The position numbers were made by a program, and so were the translations under genes. Positions 42,900 through 52,830 of a DNA stretch of 60,133 nucleotides are shown here, piece by piece. The notes under the pieces are model-generated. The model ran no database searches. It saw only the letters and a program-made list of their open reading frames with translations, and was not told where the DNA came from. The stretch is taken from the NCBI GenBank assembly GCA_030696345.1, contig JAUYSK010000012.1, positions 1 to 60,133 on the forward strand, in the 5' to 3' direction. The stretch comes from Azonexus sp. Its GTDB lineage: Bacteria; Pseudomonadota; Gammaproteobacteria; Burkholderiales; Rhodocyclaceae. How positions within the stretch are numbered: position 1 is the first letter of the stretch; every line of letters starts with the position of its first letter.

Positions 42900-44744
42900 A
42901 TGACCGCACCGCTGAATGCACCTGACCACGTCAAACACGAAGGCCTGAAGACTTGGGTCGCCGAGATTGCCGCACTGACCCAGCCGGACCGAATTTACTG
43001 GGCTGATGGATCGCAGGAAGAGTATGACCGCTTGTGTGCCGAAATGGTAGAAGCCGGCACCTTCATCAAGCTCAACGAAGCCAAGCGCCCGAATTCTTAC
43101 CTGGCCTTCTCCGACCCGTCGGATGTCGCCCGCGTCGAAGACCGCACCTACATCTGCTCCGCCAACAAGGAAGACGCCGGCCCGACCAACAACTGGGAAG
43201 AGCCTGCCGTCATGCGTGCCACCCTGAACGGCGTGTTCAAGGGCTGCATGAAGGGCCGTACGATGTATGTGATCCCGTTCAGCATGGGCCCGCTGGGTTC
43301 GCCGATCGCCCACATCGGCGTCGAGATCACCGACTCTGCCTATGTCGTGGTCAACATGCGCACGATGACCCGCATGGGCAAGGATGTTTATGGCGTACTG
43401 GGAGGCAACGGCGAATTCGTGCCGTGCGTCCACACTGTCGGTGCCCCGCTTGAGCCGGGCCAGCAGGACAGCAAGTGGCCGTGCAACCCGACCGTCAAGT
43501 ACATCGTGCACTATCCGGAAACCCGTGAAATCTGGTCCTACGGTTCCGGTTACGGCGGCAACGCGCTGCTCGGCAAGAAGTGCTTCGCGCTGCGTATCGC
43601 CTCCAACATGGCGCGCGATCAGGGCTGGCTGGCCGAACACATGCTCATCCTCGGCGTCGAATCGCCGGAAGGGGAAAAGTCCTACGTCGCCGCCGCCTTC
43701 CCGTCGGCCTGCGGCAAGACCAACTTCGCCATGCTGATCCCGCCGAAGACCCTAGATGGCTGGAAGATCACCACCATCGGTGACGACATCGCCTGGATCA
43801 AGCCGCGCGTCGATGCCGACGGCGTCACCCGTTTCTACGCCATCAACCCGGAAGCCGGCTTCTTCGGCGTCGCTCCGGGCACCTCGGAAAAGACCAACTT
43901 CAACGCGCTGGCCACATTGAAGGAAAACATCATCTTCACCAACGTCGCACTGACCGACGACGGCGATGTCTGGTGGGAAGGCCTGACCAAGCAGGCGCCG
44001 GATCACCTGATCGACTGGCAGGGCAACGACTGGACGCCGGAAGACGGCAAGGCCGGCAAGAAGGCCGCCCACGCCAACTCCCGCTTCACCGCCCCGGCCA
44101 GCCAGTGCCCGTCGATGGACGCCGCCTGGGAAGACCCCGCCGGCGTACCAATCTCGGCCTTCGTCTTCGGCGGCCGTCGCGCCACCACCGTGCCGCTGGT
44201 ATACCAGGCCTTCAACTGGAACTACGGCGTCTACATGGCTGCCACGCTCGGCTCCGAAACCACTGCCGCTGCCTTCGGCCAGCAGGGTGTCGTCCGTCGC
44301 GACCCGTTTGCCATGTTGCCCTTCTGCGGCTATCACATGGGCGATTACTTCAACCACTGGCTGCGCATGGGCAAGACCGTCGATGCCACGCCGAAGATTT
44401 TCTGCGTCAACTGGTTCCGCATGGATGCCGATGGCAATTTCATGTGGCCAGGCTTCGGCGACAACATGCGCGTCCTGAAATGGATTGTTCAGCGTTGCAA
44501 GGGCACCTTGGCGGCCAAGGAAACCGTGCTGGGCTGGATGCCGAAATTCGAGGACATCGACTGGACCGGACTGGACATCAGCAAGGCTGACTTCGAAGCA
44601 CTCAGCACCATTGACGCCGACGCCTGGAAGTCCGAACTGGCCGGCCACAAGGAGTGGTTCGACAAGATGGGCGAAAAGATGCCGCGCGAACTTGTCCTGA
44701 AGCGCGAACTGTTCGAAATGGGCATCTTCAAGGATGCTGCCTGA
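42900..44744 (+). CDS. pckG: phosphoenolpyruvate carboxykinase (GTP)
   Basis: 614 residues, the size of the GTP-dependent class. Conserved features: [32 protein letters not shown], the P-loop [12 protein letters not shown], kinase motif 2 GDDIAWIKP, and [18 protein letters not shown]. Makes PEP from oxaloacetate in gluconeogenesis, or the reverse, and suits growth on organic acids such as lactate. Strong preference for C-ending codons suggests high expression. A terminator follows. Confidence 0.97.
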   Translation: MTAPLNAPDHVKHEGLKTWVAEIAALTQPDRIYWADGSQEEYDRLCAEMVEAGTFIKLNEAKRPNSYLAFSDPSDVARVEDRTYICSANKEDAGPTNNWEEPAVMRATLNGVFKGCMKGRTMYVIPFSMGPLGSPIAHIGVEITDSAYVVVNMRTMTRMGKDVYGVLGGNGEFVPCVHTVGAPLEPGQQDSKWPCNPTVKYIVHYPETREIWSYGSGYGGNALLGKKCFALRIASNMARDQGWLAEHMLILGVESPEGEKSYVAAAFPSACGKTNFAMLIPPKTLDGWKITTIGDDIAWIKPRVDADGVTRFYAINPEAGFFGVAPGTSEKTNFNALATLKENIIFTNVALTDDGDVWWEGLTKQAPDHLIDWQGNDWTPEDGKAGKKAAHANSRFTAPASQCPSMDAAWEDPAGVPISAFVFGGRRATTVPLVYQAFNWNYGVYMAATLGSETTAAAFGQQGVVRRDPFAMLPFCGYHMGDYFNHWLRMGKTVDATPKIFCVNWFRMDADGNFMWPGFGDNMRVLKWIVQRCKGTLAAKETVLGWMPKFEDIDWTGLDISKADFEALSTIDADAWKSELAGHKEWFDKMGEKMPRELVLKRELFEMGIFKDAA

Positions 44745-44768
44745 TCTTCAACGGTAAGCTATGATCAA

Positions 44769-44800
44769 ACGGCCGCCTGCGAAGGTGGCCGTTTTTCTTT
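44769..44800 (+). terminator. Rho-independent terminator after pckG
   Basis: Stem ACGGCC-G-CCT / AGG-T-GGCCGT with loop GCGA and a run TTTTTCTTT. Confidence 0.88.
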
Positions 44801-44810
44801 GGAGAGTCCC

Positions 44811-45971
44811 ATGTACCGCCCCGCCCAACGTCTGGCTGAAATCGAGCCCTTCCATGTCGTCGAACTGTTCACCCGGGCTCGCCAGCTCGAAGCCGAAGGC
44901 CGCGACATCATTCACATGGAAGTCGGCGAACCGGACTTTGCTACACCGGCGCCGATGGCGAATGCTGCGGTCGACGCCATAAAAAGCGGAAAAACCTTTT
45001 ATACCGAAGCGCTCGGCCTCCCCGCATTGCGTCAGGCCATTTCGGATTTTTACCGGCAACGCTATGGCGTCGATGTGCCGGCCAAACGAATCGCTGTTAC
45101 CAACGGCGCCTCAGGCGCGCTCAATCTTGCCTTTGCCTGCCTGGCCGACCCGGGCAGCGAATGGCTGTTGACTGACCCGGGTTACCCCTGCAACCGCCAC
45201 ATTTTGCGGGTTTTTGAAGGTCGACCGCAGAATATGCCGGCGGGTCCGGATACCAACTTCCAGCCGACCCCCGAGATGCTGCATCAGCACTGGAATGATA
45301 AGACCGCCGGCCTGCTCGTTGCCTCGCCAGCCAACCCGACCGGCACGCTGTTGACGCTGCCGGAGATCAAGGCGCTGGCCGAGGTCTGCCGCGAAAAGCA
45401 GGGGCATTTTCTGGTCGACGAGATCTACCACGGCCTGACTTACGAATGTGATGCTGCGACCGCCTGCGCTGCCGGCGACGACATCTGGGTGATCAACAGT
45501 TTTTCCAAGTATTTCCAGATGACTGGTTGGCGACTCGGCTGGGTGGTCATTCCCGAAGCCTACGTTCGCGACATCGAAAAGCTCGCCCAGAACCTCGTGC
45601 TTTGCCCCTCGGCCCCGGCCCAGTATGCGGCACTGGCTGCTTTCGAGCCGGAAACGATCGCCATCCTCGAAACCCGCCGTGCCGAATTCAAGAAACGCCG
45701 GGATTTCCTCGCCCCCGCGCTGGAAAGCATCGGCTTTCACATCACGGCTCGCCCGGAGGGCGCCTTCTATCTCTATTGCGACTGTTCGGCCTTGAGCAAC
45801 GACAGCTACGCGCTAGCCCGCGACCTGCTGGAAAAGACCGGGGTTGCCGCCACGCCAGGGCTGGATTTCGGCGCCAATTCGCCGGAAAAGCACATCCGCT
45901 TTGCCTACACGACCGGCGTCGACCGGCTGGCCGAAGCGGTCAGTCGCCTAAGCGGCTACTTCGGGCGGTAG
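44811..45971 (+). CDS. PLP-dependent class I/II aminotransferase
   Basis: 386 residues from ATG 44811 (MYRPAQRLAEIEPF), with GGAG six bases upstream. Fold type I features: IHMEVGEPDFATPAPM, AVTNGASGALNLAF, VASPANPTGTLL, the substrate Asp-Tyr region FLVDEIYHGLTY, and the Schiff-base lysine in INSFSKYFQMTGWRLGW. Close in look to aspartate/aromatic or LL-DAP-type transaminases; exact substrate not clear. Follows pckG after its terminator. Its end overlaps the convergent ampD. Confidence 0.92.
   Translation: MYRPAQRLAEIEPFHVVELFTRARQLEAEGRDIIHMEVGEPDFATPAPMANAAVDAIKSGKTFYTEALGLPALRQAISDFYRQRYGVDVPAKRIAVTNGASGALNLAFACLADPGSEWLLTDPGYPCNRHILRVFEGRPQNMPAGPDTNFQPTPEMLHQHWNDKTAGLLVASPANPTGTLLTLPEIKALAEVCREKQGHFLVDEIYHGLTYECDAATACAAGDDIWVINSFSKYFQMTGWRLGWVVIPEAYVRDIEKLAQNLVLCPSAPAQYAALAAFEPETIAILETRRAEFKKRRDFLAPALESIGFHITARPEGAFYLYCDCSALSNDSYALARDLLEKTGVAATPGLDFGANSPEKHIRFAYTTGVDRLAEAVSRLSGYFGR
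44963..44996 (+). repeat. dispersed USS-like motif, copy 11
   Basis: TGCTGCGGTCGAC, five bases, AAAAAGCGGAAAAACC. In the aminotransferase gene, coding AAVDAIKSGKT. Confidence 0.82.
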
Positions 45972-46511
45972 GTCCAGGCCGGGATAGCGCGCGGCGACCG
46001 CCGCCCAGTCGAAAAACGGCCCTGGATCAGTCTTCCGGCCCGGAGCAATATCGCTGTGGCCGGCAATCGCAGCAATCGAGTAGCGCTGGCGCAGCGCATC
46101 GATCAAGGTCCATAAGGCCGCGTATTGGGCCGCCGTGAAAGCCTGCGTGTCAGAGCCTTCCAGCTCGATCCCGAGGGAATAGTCATTGCAGTTGTCGCGT
46201 TCGCACCACTGCGAACTGCCGGCATGCCAGGCGCGCTGATCGCAGCCGACAAACTGGATGACCCGTCCATCACGCCGGACATAAAAATGCGCCGAAACAT
46301 GCACCCCGGAAATCGTCGAAAAATAGGGGTGCACCGCAGCATCGAGCTGATTCAGGAAAAATTTCTCGACCCAGTCGCCACCAAACTCCTCCGGCGGAAG
46401 ACTGATGTTGTGGACGACGATCAGCGAAACATCGCCAGGCGGTCGCTCGCCAAAATTCGGTGAAGGAAGCCATTCGACGCCCTCCAGCCAGCCGTCGGCC
46501 TGCCAGTTCAT
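45948..46511 (-). CDS. ampD: 1,6-anhydro-N-acetylmuramoyl-L-alanine amidase AmpD
   Basis: 187 residues. Zinc and catalytic residues in SLIVVHNISLPP, VSAHFYVRRDG, WHAGSSQWCERDNCND, SLGIELEG and GHSDIAPGRKTDPGPFFDW match the AmpD/amidase 2 family. A cytosolic enzyme in peptidoglycan recycling that indirectly controls AmpR-dependent beta-lactamase where present. Its start shares TAATG with the pilR stop, so it is the last gene of the PP0621-pilS-pilR-ampD string, an arrangement common in betaproteobacteria. Confidence 0.95.
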   Translation of the reverse strand: MNWQADGWLEGVEWLPSPNFGERPPGDVSLIVVHNISLPPEEFGGDWVEKFFLNQLDAAVHPYFSTISGVHVSAHFYVRRDGRVIQFVGCDQRAWHAGSSQWCERDNCNDYSLGIELEGSDTQAFTAAQYAALWTLIDALRQRYSIAAIAGHSDIAPGRKTDPGPFFDWAAVAARYPGLDLPPEVAA

Positions 46512-47863
46512 TACTCGATGCCCAGCCGCTCGAGCCGATAGCGCATCGAGCGGAAGGTCACCCCGAGCAGGCGAGCCGCCGCTGTCCGGTTTCCTTCAGT
46601 CTTCTGCAAGGCTTCCAGAATGGCCTGACGCTCCAGCCGGTTAAGGTAGTCATCCAGCGTTTCACTGCCGCGGCCGACTACATCCCCGGCCATTTCCTCG
46701 GGTTCGAGATGCAGATCGTCGGGCTCGATCAGGTCATCAGAACTAAGCGCCGTCGCCCGCTCCAGGATATTTTCCAGTTCGCGGACATTTCCCGGAAAAG
46801 AATAGAACTCCATCGCCTTCAAGGCACCGACCGAAAGCGTCGGATGCACGTCGCCGCACAGCCGGCGCAGGATCGAGGCAACGAGCGGCGCAATATCCTC
46901 CACGCGCTCACGCAGCGGCGGCATGCGCAGCTCGATGACGTTCAGCCGGTAATACAAATCCTGGCGGAAACTGCCCTTGTCGACACATTCGCGCAGATTG
47001 CGGTGGGTAGCGCAAATGATCCGCACATCCACCGCCTCCTCGGCAACGCTGCCGACCTTGCGCACGCGCTTTTCCTGAATGGCGCGCAAGAGCTTGACCT
47101 GCATGGCGAGCGGCAAGTCAGCCACTTCGTCGAGAAACAGCGTGCCACCAATGGCCGCCTGGAAAAAACCTTCGCGCTCGCTGTCGGCGCCAGTGAAAGC
47201 ACCTTTCCGGTAACCGAAAAACTCGCTTTCCATCAGGTTTTCCGGAATCGCACCGCAATTCACCGGAACGAACAACCCACTGCTGCGGGCGCTGCGGGTA
47301 TGGATCAGGCGCGCCGCCAGTTCCTTGCCACTGCCTGATTCGCCGGAAATATAGATCGGTGCCTGGCTGCGCGCCAGCTTCTCGATCATCGTCCGCACCT
47401 GCTGCATGCTGGGCGAATCACCAATCAGTGACTGCAGCGGATCATCCTCTTCCCGCCCGCCTTCCGGCAGGCGCAGGGCAGACTTGACCAGGGCGCGCAA
47501 CTGTTCAAGCCCCACCGGCTTGGCCAGATAGTCGAAAGCCCCCGCCTTCAAGGCGGCAACGGCATTCTCGGCGCTGCCGAATGCAGTGATCACGGCCACC
47601 GGCGTCTCGGCGTGGTGCTCGCCGATATAGCGAACGATATCGAGTCCTTCACCATCCGGCAGGCGCATATCGGTCAGACAAAGCTGAAAGCTCCCGGCCG
47701 CCAGCGCCGCCCGGGCTTCACCCACCGAACCGACACACTCCGCAGCCAGCCCCATGCGGACCAGGGTCAGGTCGATCAACTCCCGGATATCAGCCTCGTC
47801 ATCGACGACGAGAACCCGGTTCAGCTCGCCGCGCGGACGTCGTTCGGTTCTGGCAACAGACAC
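46511..47863 (-). CDS. pilR: sigma-54-dependent response regulator PilR
   Basis: 450 residues from a GTG start with GGAG upstream, overlapping the pilS 3' end by about 43 bp. REC domain (VLVVDDEADIRELIDL, phospho-Asp in LCLTDMRLPDGEGLDI, Lys in FDYLAKPVG), AAA+ domain ([25 protein letters not shown]) and Fis HTH (NRTAAARLLGVTFRSMRYRLERLG). Partner of PilS; activates type IV pilin genes from RpoN promoters. Confidence 0.96.
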   Translation of the reverse strand: MSVARTERRPRGELNRVLVVDDEADIRELIDLTLVRMGLAAECVGSVGEARAALAAGSFQLCLTDMRLPDGEGLDIVRYIGEHHAETPVAVITAFGSAENAVAALKAGAFDYLAKPVGLEQLRALVKSALRLPEGGREEDDPLQSLIGDSPSMQQVRTMIEKLARSQAPIYISGESGSGKELAARLIHTRSARSSGLFVPVNCGAIPENLMESEFFGYRKGAFTGADSEREGFFQAAIGGTLFLDEVADLPLAMQVKLLRAIQEKRVRKVGSVAEEAVDVRIICATHRNLRECVDKGSFRQDLYYRLNVIELRMPPLRERVEDIAPLVASILRRLCGDVHPTLSVGALKAMEFYSFPGNVRELENILERATALSSDDLIEPDDLHLEPEEMAGDVVGRGSETLDDYLNRLERQAILEALQKTEGNRTAAARLLGVTFRSMRYRLERLGIE

Positions 47864-49431
47864 GTATCGTTTCTCCCTGCAATAATAAAATGGCCACCCG
47901 GCCCATTCGGCCCCAACTCAAGGCTCGCACCGTTGGCGACACAAAGCTCGCGGGCAATGAACAAACCCAGCCCGGTGCCCTGATGATGCGTCGTGAAAAA
48001 TGGTTCGAAAACCTGCTCCCGAACCGCCTCCGCGACCCCGGGACCATCGTCCCTGACATGCAATTCTACCCGCCCCTCGGCATTCGCGATGACAGGTTCC
48101 AGACAGACGGACCCGCCCCCCCGACTGGAATGCCGCAAGGCGTTGCTGACCAGGTTCCATAGCACCTGATGCAGATGCGAGCGGTCAAAACAGATATTCA
48201 ATGACGATACCGACTCCAGCCGAATCGTATCGGCCGGCAGGTTCTCGGCCGCCACAAAGTGTTCAACGAATCCCGTACAGAACTCATCCAGATCAAGCAG
48301 TTCGGGCTGAGCCCGCCTTTGCCGGCCCAGTTCCAGAACATCCTGAACAATGCGATCCAGGCGCACGACATTGTCGTTCAGGATACGCAACAGGCGATCC
48401 TGCATTTCACCCCGGCGCTCCTCGCGCAGCAACTCCCCGGCGTGACTGATGGCGGAAAGCGGATTGCGGATCTCATGCGCGATGCTTGCGGTCAACCGCC
48501 CTAAAGAGGCTAATTTCAATTGCTGCGCCCGCTCCTTGATCCGGCCGACGTCCTCAAGAAAGATCAGGATTTCACCATTGGAACTGCTGGTCGCCTCAAA
48601 GCGGGCTCGCAGATCATGTCCTTCGGCCCCGAAAAATTGCACCGCCTCTGCCCCCTTACCCCGAGCCCAGGCGGCCAGCGCTGCCGCCAGCGCCGGTACG
48701 TGTGTCGCCAGATCAATCGCCGACTCGTCAGGCAAGCCGAGCATTCCCTGTGCCACCGGATTTTGTCGGTCAACCACACCATCGCGCCCGACGATCAGCA
48801 CGCCATCCTGCATCCGTTCGACCACTCGCCGGCTGATCCTGATCTGATTATCGAGCTCAACGCCGCGGCGCCGCGCCAGATCTTCATTGACCATGGCACG
48901 CTGCCCCAGCAGGCGGGCCAGAATGGCAGTGGCAAAAAAGCCCGCCGAGATGAAGCCGGCCTGAACCACGGAGGCTTGGTCAAAGTCCTTGTAAAGAACG
49001 CCATAAATCTGGGTCAACAGGACAGCCAGCGTCGACAGCGCGGCATAGAACAGCACCAGCCGGCCACGTCCAACCAGGCTCGCCGCCGCCAGCGAGACCA
49101 GCAGCAAGACGCCAAGGCCACTGCTGACGCCACCCGCGACATACATCAGCAGACTGACGACAATCGTGTCGACCAACATTTGCGAGGACAGCTGGAGATT
49201 GAAGCGATTTTGCCAGTGGGTCGAGATCAACAAGCCGGCGATAACGGCCACCGTGTAGCAAGTGGTCAAAGCCAACAGGGCCGGCGTCGGCAAAAGATTC
49301 AGCCGTGTCGTCCAATCGTGCGGGAAAAGTATGGCGAGAAAAAACAACCCGGCCAGCACCAACCGGTAAAGGTTGAAATACTGAAAGGAGCGCCAATTGG
49401 CCTCCCAGGTAGAGGACAGCCAGTCTTTCAT
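47821..49431 (-). CDS. pilS: sensor histidine kinase PilS
   Basis: 536 residues. Six hydrophobic segments in the first 190 residues, a PAS-like region (RMQDGVLIVGRDGVVDRQNPVAQGMLG), HisKA box (LTASIAHEIRNPLSAISHAGELL) and ATPase boxes (NLVSNALRHSSRGG, DDGPGVAEAVREQVFEPFFTTHHQGTGLGLF). PilS senses membrane pilin levels and controls PilR. Start overlaps the previous gene (ATGA). Confidence 0.95.
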   Translation of the reverse strand: MKDWLSSTWEANWRSFQYFNLYRLVLAGLFFLAILFPHDWTTRLNLLPTPALLALTTCYTVAVIAGLLISTHWQNRFNLQLSSQMLVDTIVVSLLMYVAGGVSSGLGVLLLVSLAAASLVGRGRLVLFYAALSTLAVLLTQIYGVLYKDFDQASVVQAGFISAGFFATAILARLLGQRAMVNEDLARRRGVELDNQIRISRRVVERMQDGVLIVGRDGVVDRQNPVAQGMLGLPDESAIDLATHVPALAAALAAWARGKGAEAVQFFGAEGHDLRARFEATSSSNGEILIFLEDVGRIKERAQQLKLASLGRLTASIAHEIRNPLSAISHAGELLREERRGEMQDRLLRILNDNVVRLDRIVQDVLELGRQRRAQPELLDLDEFCTGFVEHFVAAENLPADTIRLESVSSLNICFDRSHLHQVLWNLVSNALRHSSRGGGSVCLEPVIANAEGRVELHVRDDGPGVAEAVREQVFEPFFTTHHQGTGLGLFIARELCVANGASLELGPNGPGGHFIIAGRNDTCLLPEPNDVRAAS

Positions 49432-49661
49432 CCGCGCTTCTGAGCGCGCGCCGCGTCACGATGCGCTGCGTTGCAAAAATGTTGGGGGCCTTCAGGCAAG
49501 GCATCGCTTTCCGGCAGATGGACGCCGCAATGAGCGCAGACCACCATTTTTTCCGGATCCGGGTCGCGGCGAACCTCCGGGTCAGGCGGCAATTGTTCGT
49601 GGCTCTTTTTCCACACCCACCAGATCACACCTATCACCGCCAAGAGAATCAGGTATTTCAT
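49428..49661 (-). CDS. PP0621-family small membrane protein
   Basis: 77 residues from ATG 49661 with GAGG upstream. One TM at the N-terminus (KYLILLAVIGVIWWVWK), then a CxxC-type zinc ribbon-like part (MVVCAHCGVHLPESDALPEGPQHFCNAAHRDA) with three Cys and His residues. Always found next to pilS in many betaproteobacteria; function not known. It overlaps pilS by ATGA. Confidence 0.88.
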   Translation of the reverse strand: MKYLILLAVIGVIWWVWKKSHEQLPPDPEVRRDPDPEKMVVCAHCGVHLPESDALPEGPQHFCNAAHRDAARAQKRG

Positions 49662-49902
49662 GCACACCTCGACCACATAGAACAGAAACAACCAGCCCAA
49701 AAAATGAGCAAAATCGGACAAAGCACAAGCGCGGCGATTATCAAGCCGGGACTATCGAATATTAGCGCAGATGCCGACTGCGCTTGCGGCTGCCACCTAC
49801 CCGAATGAGCCCAGTGAGCATAAAGGATGCAAGGATATTGCACGGTGATATCCGGCTGGACGTAAGATTAGCGCTGCATTTAACGATTCAGGGAGCATGA
49901 CC

Positions 49903-51537
49903 ATGACGCATCCATTAGCGGGCCAAAGAGCCCCAACCGATTTTCTGATCGACATTCCCGCCCTGCTGGCCGCTTACCGCAATGTGCCAGACCTTGCCGA
50001 CCCCAGCCAGCGCGTGGCTTTTGGCACCAGCGGCCACCGCGGGAGCGCCTTGAACGGCAGCTTCAACGAGGCGCACATTCTGGCGATCACCCAGGCGGTA
50101 TGCGAATACCGTGCGCAGCAAGGCATCTGCGGCCCGCTCTTTCTCGGCAAGGATACCCACGCCCTGTCGTCCCCGGCGCAGTGTTCGGCGCTGGAGGTAC
50201 TGGCGGCCAACGGCGTGCTCACGCGCCTGCAGGCCGACGATGGCTATACGCCGACCCCGGTGATTTCGCGGGCAATTCTTGTGCACAATGCCGCGCATCC
50301 GGGCGACATCGCTGACGGGATCGTCATCACGCCTTCCCACAACCCACCTCGTGATGGCGGCATCAAATACAACCCGCCTAATGGTGGCCCGGCCGACACC
50401 GACGTCACCGGCTGGATCGAGACGCGGGCCAATGCCCTGATGGCAGATGGCAACCGGGATGTGAAACGGCTGCCCTACCCGCAAGCGCTGGCTGCCGCCA
50501 ACATCGTTCAGGAAGACTTGATGACGCCCTATGTCGAGGATCTCGGCAGCGTCATCGACATGGAGGCGATACGCCGCGCCGGACTGAAAATCGGCGTCGA
50601 TCCGCTGGGCGGGGCGGCGGTCGCCTACTGGCTACCGATTGCCAAGCAATACGGGCTCGACATCGAGGTTGTCAATCCACGCGTAGACCCGGCTTTTGGC
50701 TTCATGACACTCGACCACGACGGCAAGATCCGCATGGATTGTTCCAGCCCCTACGCGATGGCCAGCCTGGTCGGCCTCAAGGACCGTTTCAGCATAGCCT
50801 GGGGCAATGATGCCGACGTCGACCGACATGGCATCGTCACACCCTCGATTGGCCTGCTCAATCCCAACCATTTTCTGGCGGTGGCAATTCATTACCTGCT
50901 GACCCATCGCCCGGAATGGTCAAGCAATGCTGCAGTCGGCAAGACGCTGGTTTCAAGCGGGCTGATCGACCGGGTGGTCGCCAGCTTGGGGCGACAAATG
51001 CTGGAAGTGCCGGTCGGTTTCAAGTGGTTCGCCGGTGGTCTGCTCGATGGCAGCCTCTGCTTCGGTGGCGAAGAAAGCGCCGGGGCCAGCTTCCTGCGGC
51101 GGGACGGAACGGTGTGGACGACCGACAAGGACGGCATCATCCTCGGCTTGCTGGCGGCTGAAATAACCGCCGTCTGTGGCCATGATCCCGGCCGTTACTA
51201 TCAGGATCTGGCCGCCAAACTCGGCACACCGTACTACGTGCGCATCGATGCCCCGGCCAGCCCCGCCCAGAAGGCTGCCTTCAAGCAACTGACCGGCGAA
51301 AGGATCACTACATCAACACTGGCCGGCGATGCCATTCTCGCCAAACAGACCCGCGCCCCAGGCAATAACGCAGCAATTGGCGGCCTCAAGGTCAGCACCG
51401 CCAACGGCTGGTTCGCAGCCCGCCCCTCCGGCACCGAAGATATCTACAAACTCTACGCCGAAAGCTTCGTCAGCCCTGAGCACCTGCAAGCAATTGTCAG
51501 CGAGGCGAAAAACATGCTCAGTAGCGCCTTGTCTTGA
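49903..51537 (+). CDS. pgm: phosphoglucomutase (alpha-D-glucose-specific)
   Basis: 544 residues from ATG 49903, seven bases after GGGAG; the ATG at 49897 is too near that site. Catalytic serine loop [19 protein letters not shown], metal loop [10 protein letters not shown], sugar loop [15 protein letters not shown] and phosphate loop [13 protein letters not shown]. Interconverts glucose 1- and 6-phosphate for glycogen or exopolysaccharide. The usual monomeric bacterial type. Confidence 0.96.
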   Translation: MTHPLAGQRAPTDFLIDIPALLAAYRNVPDLADPSQRVAFGTSGHRGSALNGSFNEAHILAITQAVCEYRAQQGICGPLFLGKDTHALSSPAQCSALEVLAANGVLTRLQADDGYTPTPVISRAILVHNAAHPGDIADGIVITPSHNPPRDGGIKYNPPNGGPADTDVTGWIETRANALMADGNRDVKRLPYPQALAAANIVQEDLMTPYVEDLGSVIDMEAIRRAGLKIGVDPLGGAAVAYWLPIAKQYGLDIEVVNPRVDPAFGFMTLDHDGKIRMDCSSPYAMASLVGLKDRFSIAWGNDADVDRHGIVTPSIGLLNPNHFLAVAIHYLLTHRPEWSSNAAVGKTLVSSGLIDRVVASLGRQMLEVPVGFKWFAGGLLDGSLCFGGEESAGASFLRRDGTVWTTDKDGIILGLLAAEITAVCGHDPGRYYQDLAAKLGTPYYVRIDAPASPAQKAAFKQLTGERITTSTLAGDAILAKQTRAPGNNAAIGGLKVSTANGWFAARPSGTEDIYKLYAESFVSPEHLQAIVSEAKNMLSSALS

Positions 51538-51573
51538 AGCGAATTGGCGCACGATTGGAGAAAAATCGGCCAA

Positions 51574-51603
51574 AAAGCAAAAAGGCCATCCAAAAGGATG
51601 GCC
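51574..51603 (-). terminator. terminator of the tRNA-Pro gene
   Basis: Stem GGCCATCC/GGATGGCC around AAAA; on the minus strand followed by TTTTTGCTTTTTGG. Confidence 0.88.
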
Positions 51604-51630
51604 TAAATGCTTGATTATCTTTACATTTTT

Positions 51631-51707
51631 TGGTCGGAGTGACAGGATTCGAACTTGCGACCCCTGCGTCCCGAACGCAGTGCTCTACCAGGCTGAGCTA
51701 CACTCCG
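51631..51707 (-). tRNA. tRNA-Pro (anticodon CGG)
   Basis: 77 nt on the minus strand. Acceptor stem CGGAGTG/CACTCCG, D arm AGCTCAGCCTGGTAGAGC, anticodon stem-loop CTGCG-TTCGGGA-CGCAG with anticodon CGG, T arm with GTTCGAATC, and an encoded 3' CCA. Confidence 0.97.
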
Positions 51708-51720
51708 ACGTCAGAAAAAC

Positions 51721-52689
51721 CTAGTGATTTCTCTCAACTGCAAAGAGCGTCAATTGTAGCAGAGCTTTTTTATAATTTGAATCCCCCAAACAGGAAATTG
51801 ACGCTCTCGCGAGCTCGGCTTCCTGCGCGGCGCGGGCGCGGGCGTGATCGAGGGCACCACTGCTTCGGATGGCTTCGAGCACCGCAGGGAAGTCGTCTCG
51901 GCCACCTTCTTCGATGGCTTTGCGCACACAGGCAGCCTGCTGCGGTGAACCATGCTGCATGACATAAATCAGCGGCAGCGTGGGCTTGCCTTCGGCGAGA
52001 TCATCGCCGATGTGCTTGCCGGTGTCGGCTTCCTGGCCGGAGTAATCGAGTACGTCATCCACCAGTTGGAAAGCAGTGCCCAAGTGCATGCCGTAGGCCG
52101 CCAGCGCGCCTTCTACCTCCGGCGTTGCCTTGCCGAGAATGGCGCCCAACTGAGCGGCTGCTTCAAATAACTTGGCGGTCTTGTAATGGATGACCTGCAT
52201 GTAACGCGCCTCGTCGACATCGGCGTCATGGCAGTTCATCAGTTGCAGGACTTCACCTTCTGCAATGATGTTGGTGGCGTCTGACAGGACGCGCATGATG
52301 CGCATATCGTCGACCTCAACCATCATCTGGAAAGCGCGGGAATAGAGAAAATCACCCACCAGCACGCTGGCGGCATTGCCGAACATGGCATTGGCGGTAT
52401 CGCGACCGCGCCGCAAGGCTGATTCATCGACAACGTCGTCGTGCAACAAGGTGGCAGTGTGAATAAATTCGATGACCGCCGCCATTTCCTGATGCCGGTT
52501 GCCCTGATAGCCCATGGCGCCTGCGGCAAGCAGCACGAGCGCTGGACGCATGCGCTTGCCACCACTGCTGATGATGTATTCCGCGACTTGCCGGACGAGG
52601 ACAACCTCGGAATGCAGGCGGTCTCGGATGACCGCATCGACGGCCTTCATATCGGGCCCTATCAGGGCGTAAAGCTGTTCCAGTGTCAC
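51721..52689 (-). CDS. ispB: octaprenyl diphosphate synthase
   Basis: 322 residues from GTG 52689 (VTLEQLYALIGPDM), which gives the usual family start and length; the open frame extends to a TTG at 52746. Aspartate-rich motifs DDVVD (in LLHDDVVDESALRRG) and DDVLD (in QLVDDVLDYSGQEADTG) bind the Mg-diphosphates, and GGKRMRP is the upstream signature. It builds the polyprenyl tail of ubiquinone and menaquinone. Transcribed towards tRNA-Pro, about 13 bp away. Confidence 0.93.
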   Translation of the reverse strand: MTLEQLYALIGPDMKAVDAVIRDRLHSEVVLVRQVAEYIISSGGKRMRPALVLLAAGAMGYQGNRHQEMAAVIEFIHTATLLHDDVVDESALRRGRDTANAMFGNAASVLVGDFLYSRAFQMMVEVDDMRIMRVLSDATNIIAEGEVLQLMNCHDADVDEARYMQVIHYKTAKLFEAAAQLGAILGKATPEVEGALAAYGMHLGTAFQLVDDVLDYSGQEADTGKHIGDDLAEGKPTLPLIYVMQHGSPQQAACVRKAIEEGGRDDFPAVLEAIRSSGALDHARARAAQEAELARASISCLGDSNYKKALLQLTLFAVERNH

Positions 52690-52830
52690 GGTAGGCAATT
52701 CTCTATTGAAGCGCGGAATCTTAGGGGCCCGAGGGGGCTCAGTCAAGGCCGAAACATCGTGGATACGCTCTGATTTGGGTACGCTATGGGCTAAACTTAG
52801 CGGATTGGAAACCTAGAAAGGGAGACCGGC